A DNA stretch of 64,000 nucleotides from Novosphingobium endophyticum (GTDB taxonomy: Bacteria; Pseudomonadota; Alphaproteobacteria; Sphingomonadales; Sphingomonadaceae). Within the stretch, counting starts at the first letter, position 1. Each line of letters starts with the position of its first letter. The DNA lies in assembly GCF_014640675.1 (NCBI RefSeq), contig NZ_BMHK01000013.1, forward strand, positions 48,079 through 112,078, read 5' to 3'. Positions 34,498-43,525 of the stretch are shown here, one piece after another. A model generated the notes under the pieces. The model saw only the letters and a program-made list of their open reading frames with translations. It ran no database searches and had not been told where the DNA came from. The translations under genes were made by a program, and so were the position numbers.

Positions 34498-35262
34498 ATG
34501 CAACGCGCATCCTCAAGCCTGATCTGGATATCGGGAGCGACGGAAGGCATCGGCCTCGGGCTGGCGCGCAATGTCCCTTATGACGATGCCCGCGTGATCA
34601 ATCTCTCGCGCCGGCAACATCCCGACTATGACACCCATATTCTGGATCTCGCCGATCCCGGCAGTTGGGCCGGGACGCAGGCGCATTTCGCGGAAACGAT
34701 GCGCGATTTTTCCGGAAAACGCGTCGTCTTTATCCAGAATGCGCATCTCAAGGGCCTGACAGGCTTTGCGGGCGAAGTTCCTCCCGACGATTACGCGCGC
34801 GACATCCTGGCCAATGTCGCCGCGCCGCTGCGGCTCGGCGAGATGTTCCTGCGCGCGGTACTGGAAAGCGGATATGCCGGGGAGGCTGGGCTCGTGATGA
34901 TGTCGTCCGCGTCCGCCCGCTCACCCTATGAAGGGCAGTCGGTCTATTGCGCAGGCAAGGCGGCGCTGGAAATGTGGGTCCGGGTGATCCGGCGCGAACT
35001 GGCGGCGCGCGGACGCTCCGGCATCTGGGTCACGGCAGTACGGCCGGGCTTCGTGGACACCGGCCTGATCCGCCATGTCGCCGCCATGCTGGACGCCGAC
35101 TATCCGGTCGCCGCGGCCATGCGGCGACAAATGGCAGAGGGCCGGGACGTGCTGGACATCGACACGGCCGCACAGCAGATCTGGGCCGCCCTGCCGCCCT
35201 CGCAATCGCTGCTGCTGTTCGGCGAACAAGTCCAGGTCGACCGTTCCGGGAAGAGCGCATAG
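34498..35262 (+). CDS. Short-chain dehydrogenase/reductase (SDR), divergent type
   Basis: 254 residues from the ATG at 34498. The cofactor motif is SGATEGIGLGLA, and the active site SSASARSPYEGQSVYCAGKAAL holds Tyr and Lys. NNAG is replaced by the atypical FIQNAHL. A consensus TTGACA lies at 34463-34468. That is so close to the ATG that either transcription is leaderless or the box is fortuitous; no good -10 or ribosome binding site is visible. It is divergent from the ACAD pair and ends 30 bases before the convergent GMC oxidoreductase. The function is NAD(P)-dependent oxidoreduction of an unknown substrate. Confidence 0.85.
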   Translation: MQRASSSLIWISGATEGIGLGLARNVPYDDARVINLSRRQHPDYDTHILDLADPGSWAGTQAHFAETMRDFSGKRVVFIQNAHLKGLTGFAGEVPPDDYARDILANVAAPLRLGEMFLRAVLESGYAGEAGLVMMSSASARSPYEGQSVYCAGKAALEMWVRVIRRELAARGRSGIWVTAVRPGFVDTGLIRHVAAMLDADYPVAAAMRRQMAEGRDVLDIDTAAQQIWAALPPSQSLLLFGEQVQVDRSGKSA

Positions 35263-35277
35263 GCCGGCTACCCGGCC
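35262..35277. terminator. Candidate terminator hairpin between convergent genes
   Basis: GGCCGG-CTAC-CCGGCC forms a perfect six-pair stem with a four-base loop directly after the SDR stop codon and before the convergent GMC gene. No long T-run follows. Confidence 0.4.
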
Positions 35278-35292
35278 GGGGCCATGCAACCG

Positions 35293-36990
35293 TCAGCGCG
35301 CATCGGCCAGAACCATGTCGGCGCCCTTTTCGGCGATCATCATCGTCGCCGCATTGGTGTTGCCGGACACGACGTTCGGCATGACCGAGGCGTCGATCAC
35401 GCGCAGCCCCTCGACACCGTTGACCTTGAGGGCGCCCGACACCACCGCGTCCTCCTCCACACCCATGGCGCAAGTGCTGGTCTGGTGATAGCCGGTCGAT
35501 CCCGCCGCGCGGCAGAAGGCGAGCAGCTCCGCATCGCTCTGCATCGCCGCGCCGGGGGTCAGCTCATGATCGAAATAAGGGGCGAGCGCCGGGCTGGCCA
35601 TCACCCTGCGCGCCCAGCGCAGCGATGAAATCTGCGCGCGCTGGTCCGCCTCCGCTGATAGGAAATTGGGCCGGATCGACGGGGCATCCCGGAAATCGGC
35701 GGACCGGATATGGATGGTGCCGCGCGACTGCGGCCGCATGACATAGCCGCCGATGGTCATGCCCGGCTGGCGTTCCATAGTCATCGCACCATTAATCGCC
35801 AGCGCCTCGAAATCCACAGTCGCCGGGCTTGCGAAGAACTGCAGGTCTGGCAGGTCGAGAGCAGGGTCGGATTTGAGGAAGGCCGTCAGGTTGGACCCGC
35901 ACGAGGCGAGCAGACCCGAGCGGGTGAAGGCATAGCGGATCACCTGCGCGACGAGGCTCATGCCGTGGGACATCTCGTTCATGCTGGACGTGCCGGGCTT
36001 GAGCCGCGCCCGAACCATGCAGGCGAAATGGTCCTGGAGATTCTCGCCGACGCGCGGCCGGTTCGCCATCACGGGGATGCCCAGCGAGCGCAGCCGTTCG
36101 CCGTTGCCCACGCCTGAAAGCTCGAGCAACTGGGGAGAATTGATTGTCCCGCCCGACAGGATGACCTCACGCCGGGCGCGCACCTGCCGCCGCTCATGGC
36201 CGACATGGTATTCGACGCCGACGGCCTTGCCGCCTTCGAACAGCACGCGCGAGGCATGGGCTCCGGTGACAACGCGGAGATTGGGGCGGCCCATGGCGGG
36301 ATGCAGATAAGCGACCGCCGCGGAGACGCGGAGGCCCTTCAGGGTGGTGGCCCGCAGCCGGGACACACCCTCCCGCGTCGTTCCGTTCAGATCCGCGCTT
36401 ACCGGCGCGCCAGCCTCCTCGAACGCGCGGACCATCAGGTCCAGCATCGGATGCTGCACGGATATATCGCTGACATGGAGCGGCCCGCAGTCCTGATCGG
36501 CCGGCGCGCTTTCGCCGGCGCGGCGCTCGATGCGCCGGAAATTGAGTTCCGCGTCGTCCCAGCCCCAGCCGACCAGACCGCGCTGGCGCCAGCCGTCATA
36601 ATCCTCCGGCAGGCCGCGCACCCACAGCAGGCCGTTGATCGAGGAGGAGCCGCCCAGCACCTTGCCGCGCGGAAAGAAATGCTGCCGCCCATCCGTGCCC
36701 GGATCGGGTTCGGTCATATAGTTCCAGTTGACGCGCGGGTCCTTCAGCATCTTGGTGAAGCCCGCCGGAATATGAATGTTGAGCGTGCTGAGCGCCTGCG
36801 CGGGATTGAGGAGGTGTCGGGTCGGCCGGTCGTCGCCGCCCGCCTCCAGCACCACGACCTTGTGGCGGCCATCCGCGCTCAGCCTGTTCGCCAGCACGCA
36901 ACCTGCGGACCCGGCGCCGATGACGATATAGTCGGCATCCGCTTCCAGGTGCGCTTCCCCCGGCGCGCCGGATTGCACTGCATCGACCAT
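35293..36990 (-). CDS. GMC-family FAD alcohol dehydrogenase (choline dehydrogenase-like)
   Basis: 565 residues. ATG at 36990 follows AGGAGAGG; the 14-codon extension is not supported. The FAD motif is VIGAGSAGCVLANRLS at about residues 23-38. The GMC signatures PRGKVLGGSSSINGLLWVRG and SGGTINSPQLLELSGVG are present, with the active-site His in GYHQTSTCAMG and Asn in SGNTNAATMM. It would oxidise a primary or secondary alcohol to an aldehyde or ketone, passing electrons to a quinone or cytochrome. It is divergent from the SDR-ALDH-MFS-ligase operon, from which it is separated by a 21-base hairpin-like operator. Confidence 0.92.
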   Translation of the reverse strand: MVDAVQSGAPGEAHLEADADYIVIGAGSAGCVLANRLSADGRHKVVVLEAGGDDRPTRHLLNPAQALSTLNIHIPAGFTKMLKDPRVNWNYMTEPDPGTDGRQHFFPRGKVLGGSSSINGLLWVRGLPEDYDGWRQRGLVGWGWDDAELNFRRIERRAGESAPADQDCGPLHVSDISVQHPMLDLMVRAFEEAGAPVSADLNGTTREGVSRLRATTLKGLRVSAAVAYLHPAMGRPNLRVVTGAHASRVLFEGGKAVGVEYHVGHERRQVRARREVILSGGTINSPQLLELSGVGNGERLRSLGIPVMANRPRVGENLQDHFACMVRARLKPGTSSMNEMSHGMSLVAQVIRYAFTRSGLLASCGSNLTAFLKSDPALDLPDLQFFASPATVDFEALAINGAMTMERQPGMTIGGYVMRPQSRGTIHIRSADFRDAPSIRPNFLSAEADQRAQISSLRWARRVMASPALAPYFDHELTPGAAMQSDAELLAFCRAAGSTGYHQTSTCAMGVEEDAVVSGALKVNGVEGLRVIDASVMPNVVSGNTNAATMMIAEKGADMVLADAR

Positions 36991-37086
36991 ATATCCGCCT
37001 CTCCTTGGTGCTGGCGTTGCATAGATGCACAAGCGCGCCGCATCTCAATGGCTTTGTACGACCGATGGGGCGGACATCACTCTTAT

Positions 37087-37107
37087 GATGGCTAGCGAAA
37101 AGCCATC
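37087..37107. promoter_or_regulatory. Candidate operator, inverted repeat
   Basis: GATGGCT-N7-AGCCATC is a perfect 7+7 dyad in the 174-base region between the divergent GMC and SDR genes, 97 and 57 bases from their starts. It could coordinate the two units. Confidence 0.45.
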
Positions 37108-37164
37108 GAAATGGCAGCGGTCCCCGCGCTATGTCTGGGGTGCAGAGTTTGGAAGAGGACAGTC

Positions 37165-37953
37165 ATGACGACGCTTTTCTCGCTGGATGGACGTACGGCG
37201 ATGATCACGGGCGCCTCGCGCGGGCTGGGCCGCGCCATCGCGCTGGGCTTAGCCGAGGCAGGCGCATCGCTGGTCCTGGCCGCACGCGACGCTGGCAGGC
37301 TGGAAGAGACCGCGAAGGAGATTCGCGGCAAGGGCGGCAAGGCGCGAACCATCGCCTTCGACCTTGCCGACCTCGCCGCGGTTCAGGCCGCCACAGACCA
37401 GCTCAACGCCGAGGGCGTGCCCATCGACATTCTTGTCAACAACGGCGCCATCGGGGGTTGGGGCGCGCTGCACGATTCCACGCTCGACCAGTGGCAGACC
37501 ATGTTCGATGTCAACGTATCGTCCATGTACCTGCTGTGCCGGGAACTGTCGAAGGGCATGGTCGAGCGCAAATGGGGGCGCATCATCAACTTCGCCTCCT
37601 ATGTCGCTTTCACCGGCCGCCCCAACCTGTCGGCCTACACCGCCAGCAAACATGCGGTGCAGGGCCTGACCCGCGCGGTTGCAGCCGACCTGGCGCCCCA
37701 TGGCGTCACCTGCAACGGAATCGCGCCGGGCTTCTTCGACACGGACATGGCCGCGCCGACCGTCGGCCACCCGCAGCGCGCGAAGATCTTCCGCGACGCC
37801 ATCGCCTTCAACCGCTTTGGCGACCCGGCGGAGATGGTCGGCCCTGTCCAGTTCCTGGCGTCAGAGGCGTCACGCTACATCACCGGCCATATCCTGCCGG
37901 TCGATGGCGGCGTCGCCAACATCCTGTCGCTGCCCGTGGTTGTCGAGACCTGA
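37165..37953 (+). CDS. Short-chain dehydrogenase/reductase (SDR)
   Basis: 262 residues. ATG at 37165 follows GAAGAGGA; an 18-codon longer frame is unlikely. The motifs are TGASRGLGRAIAL, NNGAIGG, Ser in INFASYVAF, YTASKHA and ITGHILPVDGG. It is a classical SDR of the gluconate 5-dehydrogenase/3-oxoacyl-reductase type by motif spacing. It is first in the operon with the aldehyde dehydrogenase, MFS transporter and CoA ligase, suggesting oxidation of an alcohol before or alongside the GMC enzyme. Confidence 0.9.
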   Translation: MTTLFSLDGRTAMITGASRGLGRAIALGLAEAGASLVLAARDAGRLEETAKEIRGKGGKARTIAFDLADLAAVQAATDQLNAEGVPIDILVNNGAIGGWGALHDSTLDQWQTMFDVNVSSMYLLCRELSKGMVERKWGRIINFASYVAFTGRPNLSAYTASKHAVQGLTRAVAADLAPHGVTCNGIAPGFFDTDMAAPTVGHPQRAKIFRDAIAFNRFGDPAEMVGPVQFLASEASRYITGHILPVDGGVANILSLPVVVET

Positions 37954-37999
37954 TCCTCCGCCGGCCGAATATTTGATCTTTGAGTGAGGAAACCGCACC

Positions 38000-39472
38000 A
38001 TGACCGATACGCTTGTTAACCTGGCCAGCCCGGAGAAGCTGTTCATCGGCGGCGACTGGTCCAGTTCTTCCGGCACGGATGGCATCGACATCATCTCGCC
38101 GTCCACCGAGGAAGCTGTCGGCCGCGTGGCCAAGGCGACGACGGCGGACATGGACCGCGCGGTCGCGGCGGCACGCGATGCTTTCGACAATGGGTCCTGG
38201 CCCAGGCTGTCGGGGCCGGAGCGCGCGGCGGTACTGCGCCGCATAGCCGAGGAGATGGCGAAGCGTAGCGATGATTTCGCCCGTGCCTGGTCGCTCCAGG
38301 TCGGGATGCCCTTTGCCCAGTCTTCTGCCACGGCCCCCTATATGGGCGGCTATTTCACCTATTATGCCGACATGATCGAGAAGGGATTCGAAGAGGTCCG
38401 CACGCCGATGATGGGCGGTCATGCCATCGTCGTGCGCGAGCCGGTAGGCGTCGTCGTCGCCGTCGTGCCGTGGAATGCGCCGCTTGCCACGCTGGCGCTG
38501 AAGGTCGCGCCCGCGCTTGCGGCGGGCTGCACGGTCATTGCCAAGCCTTCTCCCGAAACGCCGCTGGAGGCGCTGATCCTCGCCGAGTGCATTGCTGCGG
38601 CGGGCGTGCCGGATGGCGTCTTCTCCGTCCTCACCGCCGACCGCGACGTGTCGGATTATCTCATCCGCAAGCCCGAGGTGGACAAGGTGAGCTTTACCGG
38701 CTCCACCGCCGCAGGTCTCCACATCGCGTCGGTGGTAAGCGCCCGGGGCGGACGGATCACCACCGAGCTGGGCGGCAAATCGGCCGCGATCGTCCTGGAC
38801 GATGCTGACATCGCCAAGGTGGTCGAAGGTATCATGCCCAATCTCGTCGGTCTGTGCGGGCAGCAGTGCGCGGCCTTCAGCCGCATCCTCGTGCCGCACA
38901 CGCTGAAGGGTGCGGTTACCGACGCGCTCGCCGCCGCCATGCAATATGTCAGGATCGGCGATCCCTTCGCCGAAACGACCGACATGGGCCCCCTCGTCAC
39001 GCGCGACCAGCATGGGCGCGTGTTCGGCTATATCGAAAAGGGCAAGGCGGAAGGGGCAAAGGTCGTGACCGGCGGCAGCCGTCCGGCGCATCTCGACAAG
39101 GGCTGGTACGTTGAGCCGACCCTGTTCACCGACGCGACCAACAGCATGACCATCGCGCGCGAGGAGATTTTCGGCCCGGTCGGCACGATCATTCCCTATG
39201 GCAGCGAGGAAGAGGCGATCGCCATCGCCAATGACAGCAATTACGGCCTGTCGGGCGGCGTGTTCACTCAGGATGTCGAGCGTGCCTACGCCGTGGCCCG
39301 CCGTATCCGTACCGGCAATTTCGGGCATAATGGCCGCGTCATCGACTACACCATCCCCTATGGCGGCTTCAAACAATCGGGCGTCGGCCGGGAGGGCGGC
39401 ATCGAGGGCTTGCATGGCTTTACGGAAGTGAAGGCGATCTTCATGAAGGAACTGCCGGCCCATCTGCGTTGA
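38000..39472 (+). CDS. Aldehyde dehydrogenase, NAD(P)-dependent
   Basis: 490 residues, the normal length of the superfamily. The catalytic residues are Glu256 (TTELGGKSA) and Cys290 (LCGQQCAAF). The N-site motif PWNAPLATLALKVAPALAAG and EEIFGPVGTII are present. It converts an aldehyde to its carboxylic acid in the cytosol. The upstream SDR and GMC genes would make the aldehyde, and the CoA ligase downstream would activate the acid. The stop overlaps the start of the transporter gene by one base (TGATG). It is 46 bases after the SDR. Confidence 0.94.
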   Translation: MTDTLVNLASPEKLFIGGDWSSSSGTDGIDIISPSTEEAVGRVAKATTADMDRAVAAARDAFDNGSWPRLSGPERAAVLRRIAEEMAKRSDDFARAWSLQVGMPFAQSSATAPYMGGYFTYYADMIEKGFEEVRTPMMGGHAIVVREPVGVVVAVVPWNAPLATLALKVAPALAAGCTVIAKPSPETPLEALILAECIAAAGVPDGVFSVLTADRDVSDYLIRKPEVDKVSFTGSTAAGLHIASVVSARGGRITTELGGKSAAIVLDDADIAKVVEGIMPNLVGLCGQQCAAFSRILVPHTLKGAVTDALAAAMQYVRIGDPFAETTDMGPLVTRDQHGRVFGYIEKGKAEGAKVVTGGSRPAHLDKGWYVEPTLFTDATNSMTIAREEIFGPVGTIIPYGSEEEAIAIANDSNYGLSGGVFTQDVERAYAVARRIRTGNFGHNGRVIDYTIPYGGFKQSGVGREGGIEGLHGFTEVKAIFMKELPAHLR

Positions 39473-40800
39473 TGGCCGCCGCACCACCCCCTGTCGCGCG
39501 GAACGATTGGCCGGGCAACTACCGGGCGTCGAACGCCTGGTGGTCGGTCCTGGTTCTCTCCGTCTTCCAGGTCGTTTCCATGATCGACCGTCAGACCATT
39601 TCGGTCCTGATCCCGGAAATGCGGGCCGATCTCGCGCTCAACGATTTTCAGATCGGTCTGGTTCAGGGCCTTGCCTTTGCCCTCTTCTATGGCGTCATGG
39701 GTCTCGTCATCGGGGCCATGGTGGATCGCTATTCGCGCCAGAGAATCATGTTCGCGGGCGTGGTGCTATGGTCGCTGGCCGCCACCGGCACGGGCCTGGC
39801 GCGCAATTATGCGGAGCTGTTCATCGGCCGCCTGTTCGTGGGCTTCGGCGAAGCAGCGATCGCGCCGGCGGGACAGTCGCTGCTGTCGTCCATATTTCCG
39901 CGCCATCGGCTGACCACGCCGATGGCCTGCTTCACCGTGTCCGGAGTGCTGGGAATATCGCTGTCCTACGCGCTGGGCGGCAATCTGCTCGACCGCTTCA
40001 CCGCCAGCCCGCTGAGCGGCCCCCTCGCCGGCCTTGCCGCCTGGCGGCAAGTGCTGGTGGTGACGGGCCTGCCCGGCCTGGCCGTCGCGCTCCTTGCCTT
40101 CTCCATCCGCGAGCCCCGCCGGCGTTCCGCCCCTCCGCCTTCGGCCGAAGCCGCGACCTGGGGCGGGTTCTTTCGCTATATCGGGGACAATGCCAGGCTC
40201 ATGCTCGGCCTCGTCCTCGGCTCGTCGATCATGGCCCTGGCGATACAGGGGACCATGATATGGACGCCGACTTATGCGCGCCGGACACTGGGGGTCAGTG
40301 CCGCCGAAATCGGAACAATGATGTCCGTGGCCGTGGCCGTTGGCGGCATCGTCGGCGGGCTGAGCCTGGGCCTCTTCATCGACCGCCGTTTCGCGCGCGG
40401 CGCCCGCGACATCGCGCTACGCCTGTCGGCGCTGTTCGCCTTTACCGTCCCCCCTGTCGTCGCCCTTGCCTTTCTGTTGTCAGATTTCAGGCTCCTGTTC
40501 GCGGCCGTGACCTTGATGATGATGACCATGGGAGCCTGCTTCGGCCCGACCATGGCCGCGGTCCAGATGGTCGTTCCTCCCGAGATGCGAGGCCGCTTCG
40601 CCGCACTGGTCGTGCTATGCTCCAACCTGTTCGGATTTGCGCTGGGCCCAATGCTGATTGGTTTCCTTACGGAATATGTCTTCGGCGATCCGGCGATGAT
40701 CCGATATGCCATTGTCGTCTGCCTGCTCGTTGCGGGACCGGTGAGCGGCTGGCTGACGCGAGGGGCCCGGCAGGACTTCATCCGCCGTCTGGAAGCATGA
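39472..40800 (+). CDS. MFS transporter
   Basis: 442 residues with about 12 hydrophobic helices. The N-terminal region contains DRQTISVLIPEMRADL, and the cytoplasmic loop GAMVDRYSRQRIM between helices 2 and 3 is the MFS signature. The WTPTYARRTLGVSAAEIG element is typical of the Spns/hexuronate-like group. The start at 39472 overlaps the aldehyde dehydrogenase stop, indicating coupling; a TTG one codon earlier is an alternative. It would be an inner-membrane symporter for an organic acid or the substrate of this module, complementing the TonB receptor. Confidence 0.9.
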   Translation: MAAAPPPVARNDWPGNYRASNAWWSVLVLSVFQVVSMIDRQTISVLIPEMRADLALNDFQIGLVQGLAFALFYGVMGLVIGAMVDRYSRQRIMFAGVVLWSLAATGTGLARNYAELFIGRLFVGFGEAAIAPAGQSLLSSIFPRHRLTTPMACFTVSGVLGISLSYALGGNLLDRFTASPLSGPLAGLAAWRQVLVVTGLPGLAVALLAFSIREPRRRSAPPPSAEAATWGGFFRYIGDNARLMLGLVLGSSIMALAIQGTMIWTPTYARRTLGVSAAEIGTMMSVAVAVGGIVGGLSLGLFIDRRFARGARDIALRLSALFAFTVPPVVALAFLLSDFRLLFAAVTLMMMTMGACFGPTMAAVQMVVPPEMRGRFAALVVLCSNLFGFALGPMLIGFLTEYVFGDPAMIRYAIVVCLLVAGPVSGWLTRGARQDFIRRLEA

Positions 40801-40915
40801 TGGCCCAGCGATCACAAATGTGGTGAAACAGGCGCGGCTCCAAGCTTCTGCTGAACATGCTCCCTCATCAGGCTACTCGTTCCGAAGCGGCCGCCCTGCC
40901 CGGGAGAAGAGTGTA

Positions 40916-42490
40916 ATGACCACGACGATTCCTGCCCTGATGCGCGACGCCGCCCGGCGCCATGGAGATCGTGCGGCGCTCGTTTCCCAGGTGGACGGCC
41001 CGATCAGCTTCCGCGATCTGGACCGTCAGGCCGATCTGGTGGCGAAAGCGCTGGTAGCGGATGGCGCCATGCCCGGCGACCGCGCGGCGGTCTGGGCCCC
41101 CAATATGTGGGAATGGGTCGCCGCCGCCATCGGCACACAGCGCGCGGGCGGAGTCATGGTGCCGCTCAATACCCGGCTCAAGGGCGGGGAGGTCGCCGAC
41201 ATCGTGCGGCGCGGCGGGATCACGCGGCTGTTCGTCATCGGTCCGTTCCTCGGCCGCTATTATCCGGCCATGCTGCGCGACGAGAGCTTGCCGGATCTGC
41301 GCCGCCGCATCGTGTTGCGGGCGTCGCCGGACCAGCTCGGCCCCGGCGAGATACGGTGGGAGGACTTCATCGCGCTGGCCGACGGCACCAGCGACGCGGC
41401 ACTGGCGGAACGTGAAGCCGGCGTCATGCCGGATACGCTGGCCGACATCATGTTCACCTCCGGTACGACGGGCGCGCCCAAGGGCGCCCTGTTCGACCAC
41501 CGCCGTTCCCTGGGAGGCGGCCGGGCATGGTGCGAAATCGCGCAGCAGACGCCAGACGACCGCTATTGCGTGTTCGGTCCTTTCTCCCACAACGCGTCCT
41601 ATAAAGCCGGCTGGGTCGCGGGCCTGATGAGTGGCAGCACGGTCTATTGGCCGGAAAGCTATGACCCGGTGAGCGTGCTCGACATGATCGCCAACGACCG
41701 CATCACGGTGTTGGCCGCGCCGCCCACCGTGTTTCAGCAGATACTGGACCACCCGAACTGGCGCGACTGGGACTTGTCCAGCTATCGCTTCATGTCGACG
41801 GGTGCGACGGTGGTGCCGATCGAACTGATGAAGCGGCTTCAGGCGGAAACCCCGATCCAGCAGATCTCGACCGGCTATGGCATGACCGAATGTTGCGGTT
41901 CCGCGACCCACACCCGGCCGGGGGATGCGATGGAAAGGATAGCCTACACCGTGGGAACGGCAATCCCCGGTACGGAGATCCGCATCGCCGGACCTGACGG
42001 CAAATCCCTGCAAGCTGGCACGCCGGGCGAGGTCCTGATCCGCGATAACAAGCTGCTGATCGAATATCTCGACAACCCGGAAGCGACGCGTGCCGCACTG
42101 GATGCGGATGGCTGGCTGCACAGCGGCGATGTCGGCTATCTGGACGTGGACGGCTATCTGAAGCTGACCGATCGGCTGAAGGATATGTACATCGTCGGCG
42201 GCTTCAACGTCTATCCGGCCGAGATCGAGAAGCAGATGTCAGGCCTTCCCGGCATCCGTCAGTCCGCGATCATCGGCATTCCCGATCAGCGCCTGGGCGA
42301 GGTCGGCCATGCCTTCATCGTCCGCTCCGCCGGTTCGACCATCGGCGCGGAGGAAATCATCGCCTGGAGCAAGGCGAACCTTGCCAACTACAAAGTGCCG
42401 CGCGGCGTGACCTTCGTGGATGAGCTGCCGATGAACTCCACCGGCAAGGTCATCAAATATGCCCTCAGGGAATTGATGAAATCGGTCTGA
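40916..42490 (+). CDS. AMP-forming acyl-CoA synthetase (ligase)
   Basis: 524 residues. ATG at 40916 follows GGAGAAGAG; the frame is open 32 codons upstream without homology. The AMP-binding motif is MFTSGTTGAPKGALFD, then YGMTECCGS, WLHSGDVGYLD, LKDMYIVGGFN and STGKVIKYAL with the catalytic lysine. It is similar in layout to the ligase at 25.3 kb, but the two are not close copies. It ends the SDR-ALDH-MFS operon after 115 bases, suggesting that the module makes an acyl-CoA from an alcohol. The substrate acid is unknown. Confidence 0.92.
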   Translation: MTTTIPALMRDAARRHGDRAALVSQVDGPISFRDLDRQADLVAKALVADGAMPGDRAAVWAPNMWEWVAAAIGTQRAGGVMVPLNTRLKGGEVADIVRRGGITRLFVIGPFLGRYYPAMLRDESLPDLRRRIVLRASPDQLGPGEIRWEDFIALADGTSDAALAEREAGVMPDTLADIMFTSGTTGAPKGALFDHRRSLGGGRAWCEIAQQTPDDRYCVFGPFSHNASYKAGWVAGLMSGSTVYWPESYDPVSVLDMIANDRITVLAAPPTVFQQILDHPNWRDWDLSSYRFMSTGATVVPIELMKRLQAETPIQQISTGYGMTECCGSATHTRPGDAMERIAYTVGTAIPGTEIRIAGPDGKSLQAGTPGEVLIRDNKLLIEYLDNPEATRAALDADGWLHSGDVGYLDVDGYLKLTDRLKDMYIVGGFNVYPAEIEKQMSGLPGIRQSAIIGIPDQRLGEVGHAFIVRSAGSTIGAEEIIAWSKANLANYKVPRGVTFVDELPMNSTGKVIKYALRELMKSV

Positions 42491-42510
42491 CGGGGAGGGT
42501 GGTCGGGCGT

Positions 42511-43371
42511 TCAGGCCGTCGCCGCTGGCGCCTTCCCCTCCGACTTTTCGAAGCGGCGCAAATAGTCGAACAGGTCGCGCGGGATGCGTTTCCGGCCCGG
42601 ATTATACCAAGGCAGGAAATTCTTCATTAGTTGCGGGAAAAAGACCCGCATCTGGAACTTCTTCAAGGCCTTGATGTCGCGGTCCAGCCGCGCCGTCCCG
42701 GCTTCATCCATGGCCTGCCTGTCCTGTTCAATCATGTAAGCGAACATCCGGCCCATGTAGCCCTGCAAATGCGCCATGGCGTAGATGCAGCCATAAATGC
42801 GATAGAAATAGCCGTTCCAGATCCTGCCCCACAGGCCGCGACTGTACAGCGCATGATAGATCTGGAAGCAGACCTCGCGATGCTCGAATTCCTCGGCCAT
42901 GTGCCATTTCCACAATGCCACGGCATTGGGATCGGCACCCGCGACCAGATCGTCCATCCGTTCGAACCACATACCGCCCTGCACCGCACCCAGCGACTCA
43001 AATCCGTCCGCATAGGCCAGGTTGAACTTGAGCGAGCGCGTCCGGAGGAAGCCCTCCAGATCGTCGGCCAGCCGTTTTTCAAATTCGGCGAGTTTGGGAT
43101 AGCCTTGCGCGGCGATCACCTTGTTGAACAAGCGATGCTGGCGAAAGTGCTGCGATTCCTGCCCGATGAAGGCCGCCATGTCGGCGCGAAGATCGGCCCT
43201 CGTGGCGGGCAGCTTGTCCTTGGCAAGCTGCAAGACCTTGATCAGCCATGGCTCGACCGGTGCCGGAATGATCGACGTGGCATTCTGATGCTGCGCAAAG
43301 GCGATATTGGGCGCCCAATGTGCGCGGATGCGTGAATAATCGATCCGGGGATAACGCACGATCATGGTCAC
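42511..43371 (-). CDS. PF10118-type predicted metal-dependent hydrolase (ferritin-like helical protein)
   Basis: About 286 residues. The GTG at 43371 has GAGGAGAGG seven bases upstream; an ATG two codons later and a longer frame are alternatives. Likely metal ligands are the Glu and His residues of FIGQESQHFRQH and WHMAEEFEHREVCF, two E/H-rich helices that suggest a di-metal centre in a helical bundle. The family is annotated as a metal-dependent hydrolase with little experimental support, and an oxygenase-like di-iron function is equally possible. It is divergent from an epoxide hydrolase and convergent with the CoA ligase. Confidence 0.8.
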   Translation of the reverse strand: MTMIVRYPRIDYSRIRAHWAPNIAFAQHQNATSIIPAPVEPWLIKVLQLAKDKLPATRADLRADMAAFIGQESQHFRQHRLFNKVIAAQGYPKLAEFEKRLADDLEGFLRTRSLKFNLAYADGFESLGAVQGGMWFERMDDLVAGADPNAVALWKWHMAEEFEHREVCFQIYHALYSRGLWGRIWNGYFYRIYGCIYAMAHLQGYMGRMFAYMIEQDRQAMDEAGTARLDRDIKALKKFQMRVFFPQLMKNFLPWYNPGRKRIPRDLFDYLRRFEKSEGKAPAATA

Positions 43372-43525
43372 GACGGGTCCTCTCCTCAATGGGATGCGGT
43401 AGCGTACCATCCACTTTTCCATACGCCACCAGATCGGGCGCACCGCCGCCGACGATCATGTTCGTGATGTCTCCGTCCCGTTCCTCCTCCGCCCGGCAAA
43501 GCGCATTACAAGACGAGAGGTCACG

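Noticed and set aside
35293..42490. Assignment of this module as the polyethylene glycol (peg) operon
   Set aside because: Gene content is similar, but order, an extra SDR, absence of an adjacent TonB receptor and the surrounding terpenoid/steroid-type genes do not support a firm name.
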